This document shows, piece by piece, positions 8,627 to 16,511 of a stretch of DNA of 64,000 nt. Each line of letters opens with the position of its first letter. Positions within the stretch are counted from its first letter, which is position 1. The stretch covers positions 868,001 through 932,000 of the forward strand of contig NZ_CP175511.1 in NCBI RefSeq assembly GCF_046058945.1, in the 5' to 3' direction. Below the pieces are notes generated by a model. The model saw only the letters and a program-made list of their open reading frames with translations, made no database searches and was not told where the DNA came from. Position numbers and translations under genes: made by a program. Origin of the DNA: Brochothrix campestris (GTDB taxonomy: Bacteria; Bacillota; Bacilli; Lactobacillales; Listeriaceae).

Positions 8627-9251
8627 TGTGTTATTAGTAGATGATCATGAAATGGTTCGTCTCGGTGTATCTTCCTATTTGGCTGTTCAAGCAGATATTG
8701 AAGTGGTCGGAGAAGCCGAAAATGGTCAAATTGGTGTTGAAAAAGCATTGGCTTTGCGACCAGATATCATTTTGATGGATTTAGTAATGGATGAGATGGA
8801 TGGCATTGAAGCCACGCGTGCCATTATGTCTGCTTGGCCGGAAGCAAAAATTATTATTGTCACCAGCTTTATTGATGACGAGAAAGTCTATCCAGCCTTA
8901 GAGGCGGGGGCAAAATCATACATGCTCAAAACATCAGCAGCACGTGAGATTGCGAGTGCGATTAGGATGACGTATAAGGGCGATTCAGTGCTGGAGCCAG
9001 AAGTAACAGGCAAGATGATGAAACGTCTCACACGCCCGCAAGAAACGCCGTTACATGAAGAGTTAACGAAGCGTGAACGTGAAATATTGTTCTTAATTAC
9101 AAAAGGGCGTTCGAATCAAGAAATTGCCGATGAACTGTTCATTACCTTAAAGACGGTTAAAACACATGTAAGTAATATTTTATCGAAGCTTGATGTATCC
9201 GATCGCACCCAAGCGGTCATTTATGCGTTTAAACATCAACTCGTCGAATAG
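8619..9251 (+). CDS. liaR: LiaR response regulator (NarL/LuxR family)
   Basis: 210 aa. The receiver domain has the acidic pocket LLVDDHE (Asp8/Asp9) and phospho-acceptor Asp54 in ILMDLVMDEMDG, with Thr/Lys switch residues (VTSF, MLKTSAA). The C-terminal LuxR-type helix-turn-helix reads LTKREREILFLITKGRSNQEIADELFITLKTVKTHV in pieces around 146-185. I chose ATG 8619, since GAAGG is 8 nt upstream of it; an in-frame GTG at 8610 overlaps that sequence. In relatives it activates its own operon and envelope-stress genes. Confidence 0.95.
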   Translation: MISVLLVDDHEMVRLGVSSYLAVQADIEVVGEAENGQIGVEKALALRPDIILMDLVMDEMDGIEATRAIMSAWPEAKIIIVTSFIDDEKVYPALEAGAKSYMLKTSAAREIASAIRMTYKGDSVLEPEVTGKMMKRLTRPQETPLHEELTKREREILFLITKGRSNQEIADELFITLKTVKTHVSNILSKLDVSDRTQAVIYAFKHQLVE

Positions 9252-9266
9252 AGAGGGGCAAGAAAA

Positions 9267-9944
9267 GTGGTAAAATACCGTGAAGAAGATGAAAACTATG
9301 CCATCATTGGTCTCGGTCGTTTTGGAGGCAGTATTTGTGAAACATTAATCGATTTAGGTAAAGAAGTATTGGCGATTGATATTAATGAAGAACGGGTCAA
9401 CGTTTATGCAAACATTGCCACCCATGCGGTTGTTGGTAACTCAATGGATGAAAATGTTCTGAATAACCTTGGCATTCGCAACTTTGATCATGTTGTGGTC
9501 GCGATTGGTGAAGATGTTGAGGCGAGTATTTTAATCACCTTGCTCCTGAAAGAAATGGGTGTCAAACATGTCACGGTTAAGGCCCAAAACGAAAGTCATG
9601 GGAAGGTGCTTTCTAAAATTGGTGCCGATCGTATTGTATTCCCTGAACGTGACATGGGTCGACGAATTGCTCATTATATTGCGTCTCGTAATGTGATTGA
9701 TTACTTAGAACTGAGCCATGAATATAGTTTAGTTGAATTGTCAGTGCAAAATACACGCTTTAAAGAACGCTCGTTAATCGAGTTAAAAGTCCGTTCTGAG
9801 TACGGCTTAAATGTGGTTGCAATTCGACGTGCTGGCGTGATGATGGTCAATCCAGCACCAACAGAACTCATTAAGGTCAATGATACCTTAATGGTTATTG
9901 GTGCCGATACTGACATTGAGCGTCTCAAAGAAAAACTAGAATAA
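9267..9944 (+). CDS. ktrA: KtrA/KtrC-type potassium uptake regulatory subunit (RCK/TrkA-N)
   Basis: A 225-aa cytosolic gating subunit. The Rossmann RCK_N domain starts YAIIGLGRFGGSICETLIDLGKEVLAIDIN (about 11-40, shown by the GLGRFG nucleotide loop and acidic end of strand 2). An RCK_C (TrkA_C) domain covers about 140-225 with YSLVELSVQNTRFKERSLIEL. It binds ATP/ADP and c-di-AMP in relatives and opens a KtrB/KtrD channel; no membrane partner is encoded in this window. Start is GTG 9267, with GAGGGG 8 nt upstream. It follows liaR by 15 nt and probably shares the transcript. Confidence 0.9.
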   Translation: MVKYREEDENYAIIGLGRFGGSICETLIDLGKEVLAIDINEERVNVYANIATHAVVGNSMDENVLNNLGIRNFDHVVVAIGEDVEASILITLLLKEMGVKHVTVKAQNESHGKVLSKIGADRIVFPERDMGRRIAHYIASRNVIDYLELSHEYSLVELSVQNTRFKERSLIELKVRSEYGLNVVAIRRAGVMMVNPAPTELIKVNDTLMVIGADTDIERLKEKLE

Positions 9945-9989
9945 AGACAGGCGTTTAGCTCCGAGATAAGGAGCTGAACGCCTGTTTTA
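9945..9989 (+). terminator. Terminator of liaFSR-ktrA
   Basis: A long stem (ACAGGCGTTTAGCTC/GAGCTGAACGCCTGT, one wobble) with a 9-nt loop and a TTTTAG tail begins right after the ktrA stop. Confidence 0.9.
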
Positions 9990-10058
9990 GATTGGAGACA
10001 AAGTCCAAACAGACCCTTTGTTTAAGAAAGGCTAAGACTGTCTAGAAATGTTGTTTTG

Positions 10059-10790
10059 TTATGAAAAAGCAGCGAGGAATTGTTTCGTACGCTCGTGTTG
10101 TGGATGATCAAAAAAAGCGGCTGTCGTATTGTGTTCGACAATTTGTCCATCAGCCATCAACACGACTCGGTCAGACACGTCACGGGCAAAGGCCAATTCA
10201 TGGGTAACGATGATGGCGGTGATTTTTTGTTTGACAACTGACTGGATAACATGTAATACCTCCGTTACCAATTCGGGATCAAGTGCCGACGTCGGTTCAT
10301 CGAATAAGATGACGTTCGGCTTGATTGCTAAAGCACGTGCAATGGCAATCCGTTGTTTTTGCCCACCTGATAATTGGTGAGGATACAGCTTTGCTTTATC
10401 ACGTAAACCAACGTCGTTAAGCAATTCTAAAGCGCGCTGTGTGGCGGTGGCTTTTGACCAGCGATAGACGGTGACTAACGCTTCCGTTACATTGGCTTCG
10501 ACTGTCAGATTGGCAAATAAATTGTAGTTTTGAAATACCATCGCCGACTGTCTGCGAATAGTCAGTCGTGTTTTTTTTGAAAGTTTTGGTGCTTGATAAA
10601 AGGCCTCTCCAATCGTGACCGAGCCTTCATCAGGGGTAACGAGGAGGTTTAAACAGTTGAGCAAGGTTGATTTACCGGAACCACTCGGCCCGATAATTGT
10701 AACTGTTTCACCAGTGGCAATAGTTAAATCGATATTGTGTAAGACAGTCGTGTCGCCAAACGTTTTAGTGAGCCTCTCAATTTTAATCAT
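10059..10790 (-). CDS. Amino-acid ABC transporter ATPase (TcyC/GlnQ type)
   Basis: A 243-aa importer ATPase. Walker A GPSGSGKST (about 35-43), Q-loop MVFQNYNLFANLTV, signature LSGGQKQRIAIARALA, Walker B VILFDEPTSALDPEL and switch His in VTHELAFARDV are all intact. It is the last gene of a minus-strand operon and overlaps the permease by 8 nt. The associated binding protein looks most like cystine receptors, so the system is probably for cystine or a related polar amino acid. I see no convincing terminator after it. Confidence 0.9.
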   Translation of the reverse strand: MIKIERLTKTFGDTTVLHNIDLTIATGETVTIIGPSGSGKSTLLNCLNLLVTPDEGSVTIGEAFYQAPKLSKKTRLTIRRQSAMVFQNYNLFANLTVEANVTEALVTVYRWSKATATQRALELLNDVGLRDKAKLYPHQLSGGQKQRIAIARALAIKPNVILFDEPTSALDPELVTEVLHVIQSVVKQKITAIIVTHELAFARDVSDRVVLMADGQIVEHNTTAAFFDHPQHERTKQFLAAFS

Positions 10791-11502
10791 AACGTAGCCC
10801 TCCTGTTTGTTTAGTCAAGCGCTGTTCAAGTATGACACTTACCAGTTCAAGAATGGAACATAAGGCCCAATAAATAAGTGCGGCGACGATATAAACTTCG
10901 AAAAATTGTGATGTTCGACCGGCAATCATCTTCGCTTCGCCTAATATTTCAGGAACCGACGCAGCAAAAGCTAGTGAAGTATCCTTTAAGAGAATAATGA
11001 AATGATTGAAGAGATTAGGAATGCCAATGCGTAGCGCTTGTGGTAAAATGACACGTCGTAATGCTTGTGTGGTGGTCATACCGACTGAATAACAAGCGGC
11101 TAATTGACCGTTGTCAACGGCTAGAATCGCAGAGCGAATGGTTTCTGATAAGTAAGCACCAGCATTAAGGGTAAAGGCAACGTAGATAAAATAGATCGCA
11201 GGAATAAATGAAATATCCCAAGTAAAGGCATAGGTTTCGTTGAGTGTACGAATGACTAAGGGAAGGCCATAATAAGCTAAAAAGATTTGCACCAGTAAGG
11301 GCGTTCCACGCATAAAGGACACAAACAAAATGGCTAATTGCTTCAGGACAGGTACGTTATAGAGTCGGATTAAGGCAATTAATAGTGCCAGTATCAAACC
11401 GAAACCAAAGGCAATACATGCGATAGCGAGTGAAACGGGCACACCTTTTAAAATGGTGGGTAAGGAAGCAAGCATATAATCAAAGTCTAAGAGTTCGCGC
11501 AT
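10783..11502 (-). CDS. Polar amino-acid ABC transporter permease (TcyB type)
   Basis: A 239-aa integral membrane permease of the His/Glu/Gln/Arg/cystine group. It shows about five hydrophobic segments, the family motif FVSFMRGTPLLVQIFLAYYGLP (about 62-83) and the cytoplasmic EAA loop that docks the ATPase (around CYSVGMTTTQALRRVILPQA, about 137-156). AAAGGAC lies upstream of the ATG. It is 18 nt after the binding-protein gene and overlaps the ATPase gene, a standard three-gene importer. Confidence 0.9.
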   Translation of the reverse strand: MRELLDFDYMLASLPTILKGVPVSLAIACIAFGFGLILALLIALIRLYNVPVLKQLAILFVSFMRGTPLLVQIFLAYYGLPLVIRTLNETYAFTWDISFIPAIYFIYVAFTLNAGAYLSETIRSAILAVDNGQLAACYSVGMTTTQALRRVILPQALRIGIPNLFNHFIILLKDTSLAFAASVPEILGEAKMIAGRTSQFFEVYIVAALIYWALCSILELVSVILEQRLTKQTGGLRYD

Positions 11503-11520
11503 AACAGGTCCTTTCTGATG

Positions 11521-12327
11521 CTAGTTTGTATAATCTTCATCAAACCATTTCGTTGATAATTTGGCTAAACTACCCTCTTCTTTTAAGCTCGTAAGTGCGG
11601 CATCAATTTTTTTCATCAGCGCTTTACCAGGCTTATCTTTGGTTGCGATAAAGTAGGTCGGGTCTGAGGCAATAATGTTACCTACTGCTTTAATATGTAA
11701 TTTTTGGATAGCAGCCTTATTTTTTGCCATAATCGGATCATTGACAGTGGCATCAAGTCGGCCATTTTCAATATCTTCAAGAATAGTCGTAATGTCTTGC
11801 TCGTAGTAGTTAATTTTAAGAATATTTCCATTGGCCTTGTTCCAGTCTTCAACAATACGTGTAAATGAATCGCCGACTGTTAATCCAATTTTCTTCCCTT
11901 TTAAATCCGCCAATGTTGTAATAGATGTTTGGTTATCGGCTTTAACGATAATTTGGGAAACACTCTTAAAATAGGGTGTCTCTGATAAGGTGTAATGCTT
12001 AAGACGGTCAGGATTCGAAGTGATTTGATTAGCGAGCAGCTGGAATTTATTGGCGTCTAAACCGACAAATAAGCTGTCCCATGGACCAGCGACAAACTCA
12101 AATGCAAGTGAAGGGTCCTTCTTTTCAACGAGTCGTAGTACTTCGAGGTCGTACCCAGTCAGTTGACCGGCTTCATCTTCATATGAAAAAGGGTTATACG
12201 TTCCCATCGTACCGACTTTAATCGTGTCTGTCTTTGGTGCTGTTGAATCAGCCGTGTTAGTGCCACAGGCGCTTAAAAGGAGTAAACTTAATAGTGTCAA
12301 ACCGATAACGCTTTTTTTTAAGGTCAT
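11521..12327 (-). CDS. Amino-acid ABC transporter substrate-binding lipoprotein (cystine type)
   Basis: 268 aa. Lipoprotein signal peptide with lipobox LLSAC (lipidated Cys21). The mature part is an SBP_bac_3 domain: SYEDEAGQLTGYDLEVLRLV, PWDSLFVGLDANKFQLLANQ, LADLKGKKIGLTVGDSFTRIVEDW and GRLDATVNDPIMA. The pattern WDSxFxGLxAxxFxxxANQ and the TVND segment are close to TcyA/TcyJ cystine receptors; this is family resemblance, not proof of substrate. It sits 13 nt after the SDR gene, tying transport to the two upstream enzymes. Confidence 0.85.
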   Translation of the reverse strand: MTLKKSVIGLTLLSLLLLSACGTNTADSTAPKTDTIKVGTMGTYNPFSYEDEAGQLTGYDLEVLRLVEKKDPSLAFEFVAGPWDSLFVGLDANKFQLLANQITSNPDRLKHYTLSETPYFKSVSQIIVKADNQTSITTLADLKGKKIGLTVGDSFTRIVEDWNKANGNILKINYYEQDITTILEDIENGRLDATVNDPIMAKNKAAIQKLHIKAVGNIIASDPTYFIATKDKPGKALMKKIDAALTSLKEEGSLAKLSTKWFDEDYTN

Positions 12328-12339
12328 GATAATGTCCTC

Positions 12340-13146
12340 CTATTGGGTGAGTAATCCGGCATCTAAGACGTATTGCGATCCTGTAATAAAGCGTGCTTTA
12401 TCACTGGCTAAAAAGAGCACCGAGTGGACAATATCTTCAATTTCAACCCATGGAACGGGTTGAAGGTTCCCGGCTGAACGCTCTGCAATTTCAATGGCTG
12501 TGGCATTTTCCATTTCAGCAAGTCCGTCGTTCATCGGTGTATTGACTCCGGTCGGATGAAGGGTCAACACGCGGATATGATGGGGGGCAAGTTCAATCGC
12601 CTGCGATTTTGCCAGCCCGACAAGCCCGTGTTTTGAAGCAGCGTAATGTGAAATTCGGTTCATTCCACGTAAGCCTGCGACAGACGAATTATAGATGATG
12701 ACACCGCTATTTTGTGCAATCATCTGTGGAATAATTGCTTTGGAAACGAGCCAACCCCCTTTAAGGTTAATGTCAATCATCGCATCCCATTCAGATTCAG
12801 TCAGCTCGTATGAGAGACCGTAAGCGCAGATGCCAGCGTTACTAAAGAGAACATCGATTTTCCCGAAGGTTTCTATGCCTTTAGCGACGGCATAATTGAC
12901 GTCATCCACCTGCCGAACATCACCGGCGAAAATGGCGATGCGGGCACCTAAGGATTCGACGTCACTTTTAAGTTGTTCTAAATCATCATTCGACGAGCGG
13001 TTGTAAGCAGGGTAGTCAATCTTTTCGCCAAGATCGAAGGCGATGATATTGGCACCTTCCTTCGCAAACGCGAGGGCGACACCACGTCCTTGACCTTTGG
13101 CGGCCCCTGTAATAAAGACGGTTTTATTAGCATATGTGTTTGTCAT
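12340..13146 (-). CDS. SDR-family NAD(P)-dependent oxidoreductase, carveol-dehydrogenase-like subgroup
   Basis: A 268-aa classical short-chain dehydrogenase. Cofactor loop TGAAKGQGRG (about 14-23), acidic residue after strand 2 (AFDLGEKI, favouring NAD), NAG motif SNAGICAYG, catalytic Ser in YNSSVAG and the Tyr-Lys pair in YAASKHG are present. The extra loop after strand 2 (DYPAYNRSSNDDLEQ) and the AKGQGR motif resemble the group that includes carveol dehydrogenases and mycofactocin-coupled SDRs. No mycofactocin genes are visible. I start at 13146 (AAGAGG upstream). It begins 4 nt after the AhpD-like gene ends. Confidence 0.85.
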   Translation of the reverse strand: MTNTYANKTVFITGAAKGQGRGVALAFAKEGANIIAFDLGEKIDYPAYNRSSNDDLEQLKSDVESLGARIAIFAGDVRQVDDVNYAVAKGIETFGKIDVLFSNAGICAYGLSYELTESEWDAMIDINLKGGWLVSKAIIPQMIAQNSGVIIYNSSVAGLRGMNRISHYAASKHGLVGLAKSQAIELAPHHIRVLTLHPTGVNTPMNDGLAEMENATAIEIAERSAGNLQPVPWVEIEDIVHSVLFLASDKARFITGSQYVLDAGLLTQ

Positions 13147-13150
13147 TGTA

Positions 13151-13678
13151 TTAGCCTCTTTTCGTATAGGGTAGTAAAACTTCATCGAGCTCAACCTGTA
13201 AAGCAGTGTTGATTAAATTGGTCGCAATCATCATTGAACCGAAGGCCGTTAATAAGACGAATGTTTCAGTGCTATAGCGTGACCGTAAGCGAGCGACTAA
13301 GGCAGGTGGTATATTGGCCGCATCAGCAACAAGGGTTTTACCGTAGGCAATTAAGTCGTTTTCTTCGTCTGTGAAAGCGAATGTGCTGAAATCAATCGCT
13401 AAATCATCTAAAATCTTTTTAAAGAACATCGAACAAATTAAGCACTCATTCGTTGTCGAAATTGCATAACAGTAAAAGTTAGTCGCCCGTTCACCAATAA
13501 GAGCGGCGACTTCTCGTTGGAGAGGATACCAAGTCATTAAGGCCTCGAAGGCTGGGACAGAATGCAGTAGTGTTTTTTTCATATTAGTGATGCGACCATG
13601 TTGTTTAATCTGATCCTCGAAGGCTGCTTGTGCTTTCGGTGATGCTGTTTCATAAGTGAGTGGTGTAACATAAACCAT
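13151..13678 (-). CDS. Carboxymuconolactone decarboxylase/AhpD-like protein
   Basis: 175 aa, helical, with the AhpD-fold hallmark NECLICSMFFKKIL: a CxxC pair (ECLIC) followed by hydrophobics rather than the CxxCxxxH of classic AhpD. Members are alkylhydroperoxidase-like thiol proteins or lactone decarboxylases, and are often found with oxidoreductases. The start at 13678 has AAAGGGG 9 nt upstream; a longer in-frame version lacks a ribosome site. First gene of the five-gene operon with the SDR and the ABC importer, from a strong promoter. The exact reaction is unknown. Confidence 0.75.
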   Translation of the reverse strand: MVYVTPLTYETASPKAQAAFEDQIKQHGRITNMKKTLLHSVPAFEALMTWYPLQREVAALIGERATNFYCYAISTTNECLICSMFFKKILDDLAIDFSTFAFTDEENDLIAYGKTLVADAANIPPALVARLRSRYSTETFVLLTAFGSMMIATNLINTALQVELDEVLLPYTKRG

Positions 13679-13733
13679 GAATAGACAACCCCTTTGCTTT
13701 CGTTTATAATTATGAGAATATTCAACCATTTAA

Positions 13734-13762
13734 AGTATAGTAAACTTATCGGAATTAGTCAA
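13734..13762 (-). promoter_or_regulatory. Sigma-A promoter for the AhpD-SDR-ABC operon
   Basis: On the minus strand TTGACT (13757-13762), a 17-bp spacer and TATACT (13734-13739) form a near-consensus promoter. The start would be near 13727, giving a leader of about 50 nt. It faces away from the solA-like gene, so the two units are divergent. Confidence 0.75.
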
Positions 13763-13857
13763 TTTAAAATCGGGACTGTTTTGGTGAATGGTTATCAATC
13801 CTCACTGACATAGTCGGATTTAGGTGCAGTTAAAATATTTTTTAGGAGGAGAACTAA

Positions 13858-14994
13858 ATGCATTATCAACATATTGTTATTGGGGCTGGTTCAATGGGAA
13901 TGGCAGCAGGCTATTTTTTAGCCAATCAAGGGAAAGAGGTACTGATGTTAGACGCCTTTAATCCACCACATGAACAGGGCAGTCACCATGGTGGAACACG
14001 TCTTATTCGTTATGCCTATGGTGAAGGGGTCGAATATGTTCCATTTGCTATCCGTGCCAGCGAGCTATGGCAGACCTTACAAGCCGAAACACCACGAGAA
14101 ATATTCAAGCAGACGGGTGTTCTCAATGTAGGTCGGAGCGATGGTGTATTTGTTAGAAATGTCTGCGAAAGTGCGAAGACGTTTGAGCTCCCATTAGCTG
14201 TTTTAACGGCTGCAGAAGTTAATGAAAAATGGCCCGGGCTGACATTACCAGCGGATTTGTTAGGCTGTTTTGAACCGACGTCGGGGATTTTATTAGTAGA
14301 GGAGTGCATTGCAGCCTATCGTGAAGCGGCGCTCAAGGCAGGCGCTGAACTGCGTCTAAACAGTCGTGTCATCCGTATTAATCCGCAACAAGGCAATGAA
14401 CCAGTTACGATTGAAACAGCTGATGGTGCCGTGTTTACGGCCGATGCAGTGATTGTTTCAGTCGGTGCTTGGGCAGGTGAGTTGTTACAACAACTCGATT
14501 TAAAGTTACCTGTGACCCCGATTCGCAAGACGTTTGCATGGTATGAGGCAACTAATGATTTATATGACGAACAGTCATTTCCAGGCTTTGCGTTTGATTT
14601 GGGAGACTCAGCTTACTATGGTTTTCCGAGTGTGGCTGGTGCGGGACTCAAACTTGGTCGTCATGATGGTGGTTTACCGATTAATCCCGATGAACCAAAA
14701 CAAGCCTTTGGAACAGTTAAAGGTGACGAAGAAGAGTTAACCGAATTTTTAAGACGTTTTATGCCACAGGTAGGCGCTTTAAAAGAAGGGAAAACCTGCA
14801 TGTACACGATGACACCAGATGAAGATTTTGTGATTGATTTACATCCTACTTATCGAAATATAGCAATTGCGGCTGGTTTTTCGGGTCACGGTTTTAAGTT
14901 TGCTAGCGCAGTGGGAGAAATTGTCAGTGACCTTGTAACAAGAGGGGAAACAACACTCGATATTTCGCCATTTTCATTGGACCGCTTTCAATAA
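13858..14994 (+). CDS. solA: N-methyltryptophan/sarcosine oxidase-type flavoenzyme
   Basis: A 378-aa monomeric sarcosine oxidase-family enzyme that oxidatively demethylates secondary amino acids, producing formaldehyde and H2O2. The FAD dinucleotide loop is IVIGAGSMGMAAGYFLA (about 6-22). HHGGTRLIRYAYGE (about 43-56) contacts the flavin. The C-terminal KTCMYTMTPDEDFVID carries the Cys that covalently binds FAD in this family, followed by AGFSGHGFKFA. GGAGGAG precedes the ATG. It is divergent from the AhpD/SDR/ABC operon. SolA is the closest family by length and motifs; the natural substrate here is inferred only. Confidence 0.8.
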   Translation: MHYQHIVIGAGSMGMAAGYFLANQGKEVLMLDAFNPPHEQGSHHGGTRLIRYAYGEGVEYVPFAIRASELWQTLQAETPREIFKQTGVLNVGRSDGVFVRNVCESAKTFELPLAVLTAAEVNEKWPGLTLPADLLGCFEPTSGILLVEECIAAYREAALKAGAELRLNSRVIRINPQQGNEPVTIETADGAVFTADAVIVSVGAWAGELLQQLDLKLPVTPIRKTFAWYEATNDLYDEQSFPGFAFDLGDSAYYGFPSVAGAGLKLGRHDGGLPINPDEPKQAFGTVKGDEEELTEFLRRFMPQVGALKEGKTCMYTMTPDEDFVIDLHPTYRNIAIAAGFSGHGFKFASAVGEIVSDLVTRGETTLDISPFSLDRFQ

Positions 14995-15005
14995 TATTAG
15001 ACAGT

Positions 15006-15036
15006 AAAAGCCCCCTCTTTTTTGAGGAGGCTTTTA
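15006..15036 (+). terminator. Terminator of the solA-like gene
   Basis: AAAAGCCCCCTC pairs with GAGGAGGCTTTT (one mismatch) over a short T-rich loop, ending in TTTT. Because A and T tracts flank both sides, it may also stop the converging MFS transcript. Confidence 0.7.
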
Positions 15037-15070
15037 GCAAATTGAAGAAAAGCGTTTGAGTAAGCGAAAC

Positions 15071-16267
15071 TCATTTTTTTTTGATAAACAAGACAATGCC
15101 CCCACAAATAACAACGGCCAAAGCCATTGAACAAAAGGACAGGACATACGAACCTGACGCGAGTTGGATTAGAAATCCGAGGGTCATCGGAGCGATGAAA
15201 CCACCGATTGCCGATCCAGTATTAATTAAACCAATGGAAGAACCGATAATGGAGGAATCAAATAATTTATGGGGCCAACTGAACATGGCTGTAAAAGCAG
15301 TTGTCGAACAGAGGGAGAGTAAGAGGAGCAGTATCATTGAAAGTGCTAAGACCGAAGAGTACATGAAGCCGATTAAAAATAAGGCTGTTGCAAGACAGAG
15401 GCAAACAATCAGTCGGCGCTCCTTGTTTGCGAAATAACGCGACATTAAGATACCGGCTAAAAAGGAGCCCAATGTTTGAAAAACAGCGTTACAAGCAAGT
15501 AACAAACCAATGGTGCCAATACTGAGTGAGAAGGTTGTTTTCAAATACGATGGGAGCCAGGAGACAATCCCATACAGTAAAAAATTAATGAGAATCATCG
15601 CTAAAAAAAGACGGATGACATTTTTATTGAGTAATATTGTCCGGTATTTTATGTTAGGTTTATTATTTTCAGTTTTTTGGGTGGTAGCATTTTTCGCTTT
15701 TCCCGGTAAAAAAAGTGCGACACATACTGTGGCCATAAAAAAGAATGTGCCTAACAGAAGGTAAGCATAACGCCAATTGAGTGCGATTAAGTTAGCACCT
15801 AAAGTGAAGGCGAGAATCCCACCTAAACCAGCGGTAGCAATCATGAGCGATTGAATAAAAGTTCGTTGCTTTTTTGGAATATACTCACCAATCGCACGCG
15901 AACAGCCTGGCGGATAACCGCCATGTCCAACGCCTGCAAAAAAACGAAAGAGCATAAACATAAGTAAGTTACTCACGAGTCCAAACAATAAGGCAAAAAC
16001 TGTTGTTAAGCTCAGCGCGGTCAACAACACTGCCTTAGCGCCAAATTTATCAGCTAACCAGCCACTTGGGATTTGTGTTAACGAGTAACTTAAGAAGAAG
16101 GCAGACATGATGAAACCTGCTTCAGTTGAACTGAGTTGATATTCAGCAGAAATAGGAATGATAGCAGTAGAAATCATCGCTTTATCCATGTAAGCGATCG
16201 TATAACCAATCATTAATGTTACAATTAAACCAATTGTGCCATTCTCACGCTGTTCTTTTGTCAACAA
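15071..16267 (-). CDS. MFS transporter (anion:cation symporter-like), copy 1
   Basis: About 398 aa with 12 predicted membrane spans. The major-facilitator loop GWLADKFGAKAVLL sits after helix 2, and RFFAGVGHGGYPPGCSRA near helix 4 resembles the ACS group that moves organic acids such as hexuronates. I place the start at TTG 16267 (a second TTG follows at 16264), because GGAGG is 7 nt upstream. The in-frame ATG at 16396 lies upstream of the promoter and is not used. It is a close paralogue of the next gene. The substrate is unknown. Confidence 0.85.
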   Translation of the reverse strand: MLTKEQRENGTIGLIVTLMIGYTIAYMDKAMISTAIIPISAEYQLSSTEAGFIMSAFFLSYSLTQIPSGWLADKFGAKAVLLTALSLTTVFALLFGLVSNLLMFMLFRFFAGVGHGGYPPGCSRAIGEYIPKKQRTFIQSLMIATAGLGGILAFTLGANLIALNWRYAYLLLGTFFFMATVCVALFLPGKAKNATTQKTENNKPNIKYRTILLNKNVIRLFLAMILINFLLYGIVSWLPSYLKTTFSLSIGTIGLLLACNAVFQTLGSFLAGILMSRYFANKERRLIVCLCLATALFLIGFMYSSVLALSMILLLLLSLCSTTAFTAMFSWPHKLFDSSIIGSSIGLINTGSAIGGFIAPMTLGFLIQLASGSYVLSFCSMALAVVICGGIVLFIKKK

Positions 16268-16309
16268 AAAATCGCCTCCCTTAAAAGTATCGGTTATATT
16301 TATGGTGCT

Positions 16310-16338
16310 AATATACCTTATTTGATGACGAATGTAAA
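16310..16338 (-). promoter_or_regulatory. Sigma-A promoter for MFS copy 1
   Basis: On the minus strand TTTACA (16333-16338), a 17-bp spacer and TATATT (16310-16315). The predicted start near 16303 leaves a leader of roughly 36 nt before the TTG start, which confirms that the upstream ATG at 16396 is not the initiator. Confidence 0.7.
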
Positions 16339-16350
16339 TAGCTGTTTGTG

Positions 16351-16381
16351 TAAAAAAAGACATCTCTCGGTGAGAGATGTC
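16351..16381 (-). terminator. Terminator of MFS copy 2
   Basis: Minus-strand stem GACATCTCTC/GAGAGATGTC with a short loop, then TTTTTTTA. It separates the two MFS genes, so each is its own transcription unit. Confidence 0.85.
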
Positions 16382-16511
16382 CCAGACTGTAGACAAAGTC
16401 GAATTAAACTGATTTTACTTTGAACGTTAGTTCAAGTGACTTCGGGTACAAGATGACGTGACTGCAGATAGAGTCTAAGAGACTTCATTTTCTTTCCAAG
16501 TTGTACGCTGT

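Noticed and set aside
10004..10058. Terminator of the ABC operon
   Set aside because: Possible pairing ACAG/CTGT is too short and interrupted.
16268..16396. N-terminal extension of MFS copy 1 from ATG 16396
   Set aside because: The predicted promoter lies inside it and a good ribosome site fits the TTG start instead.
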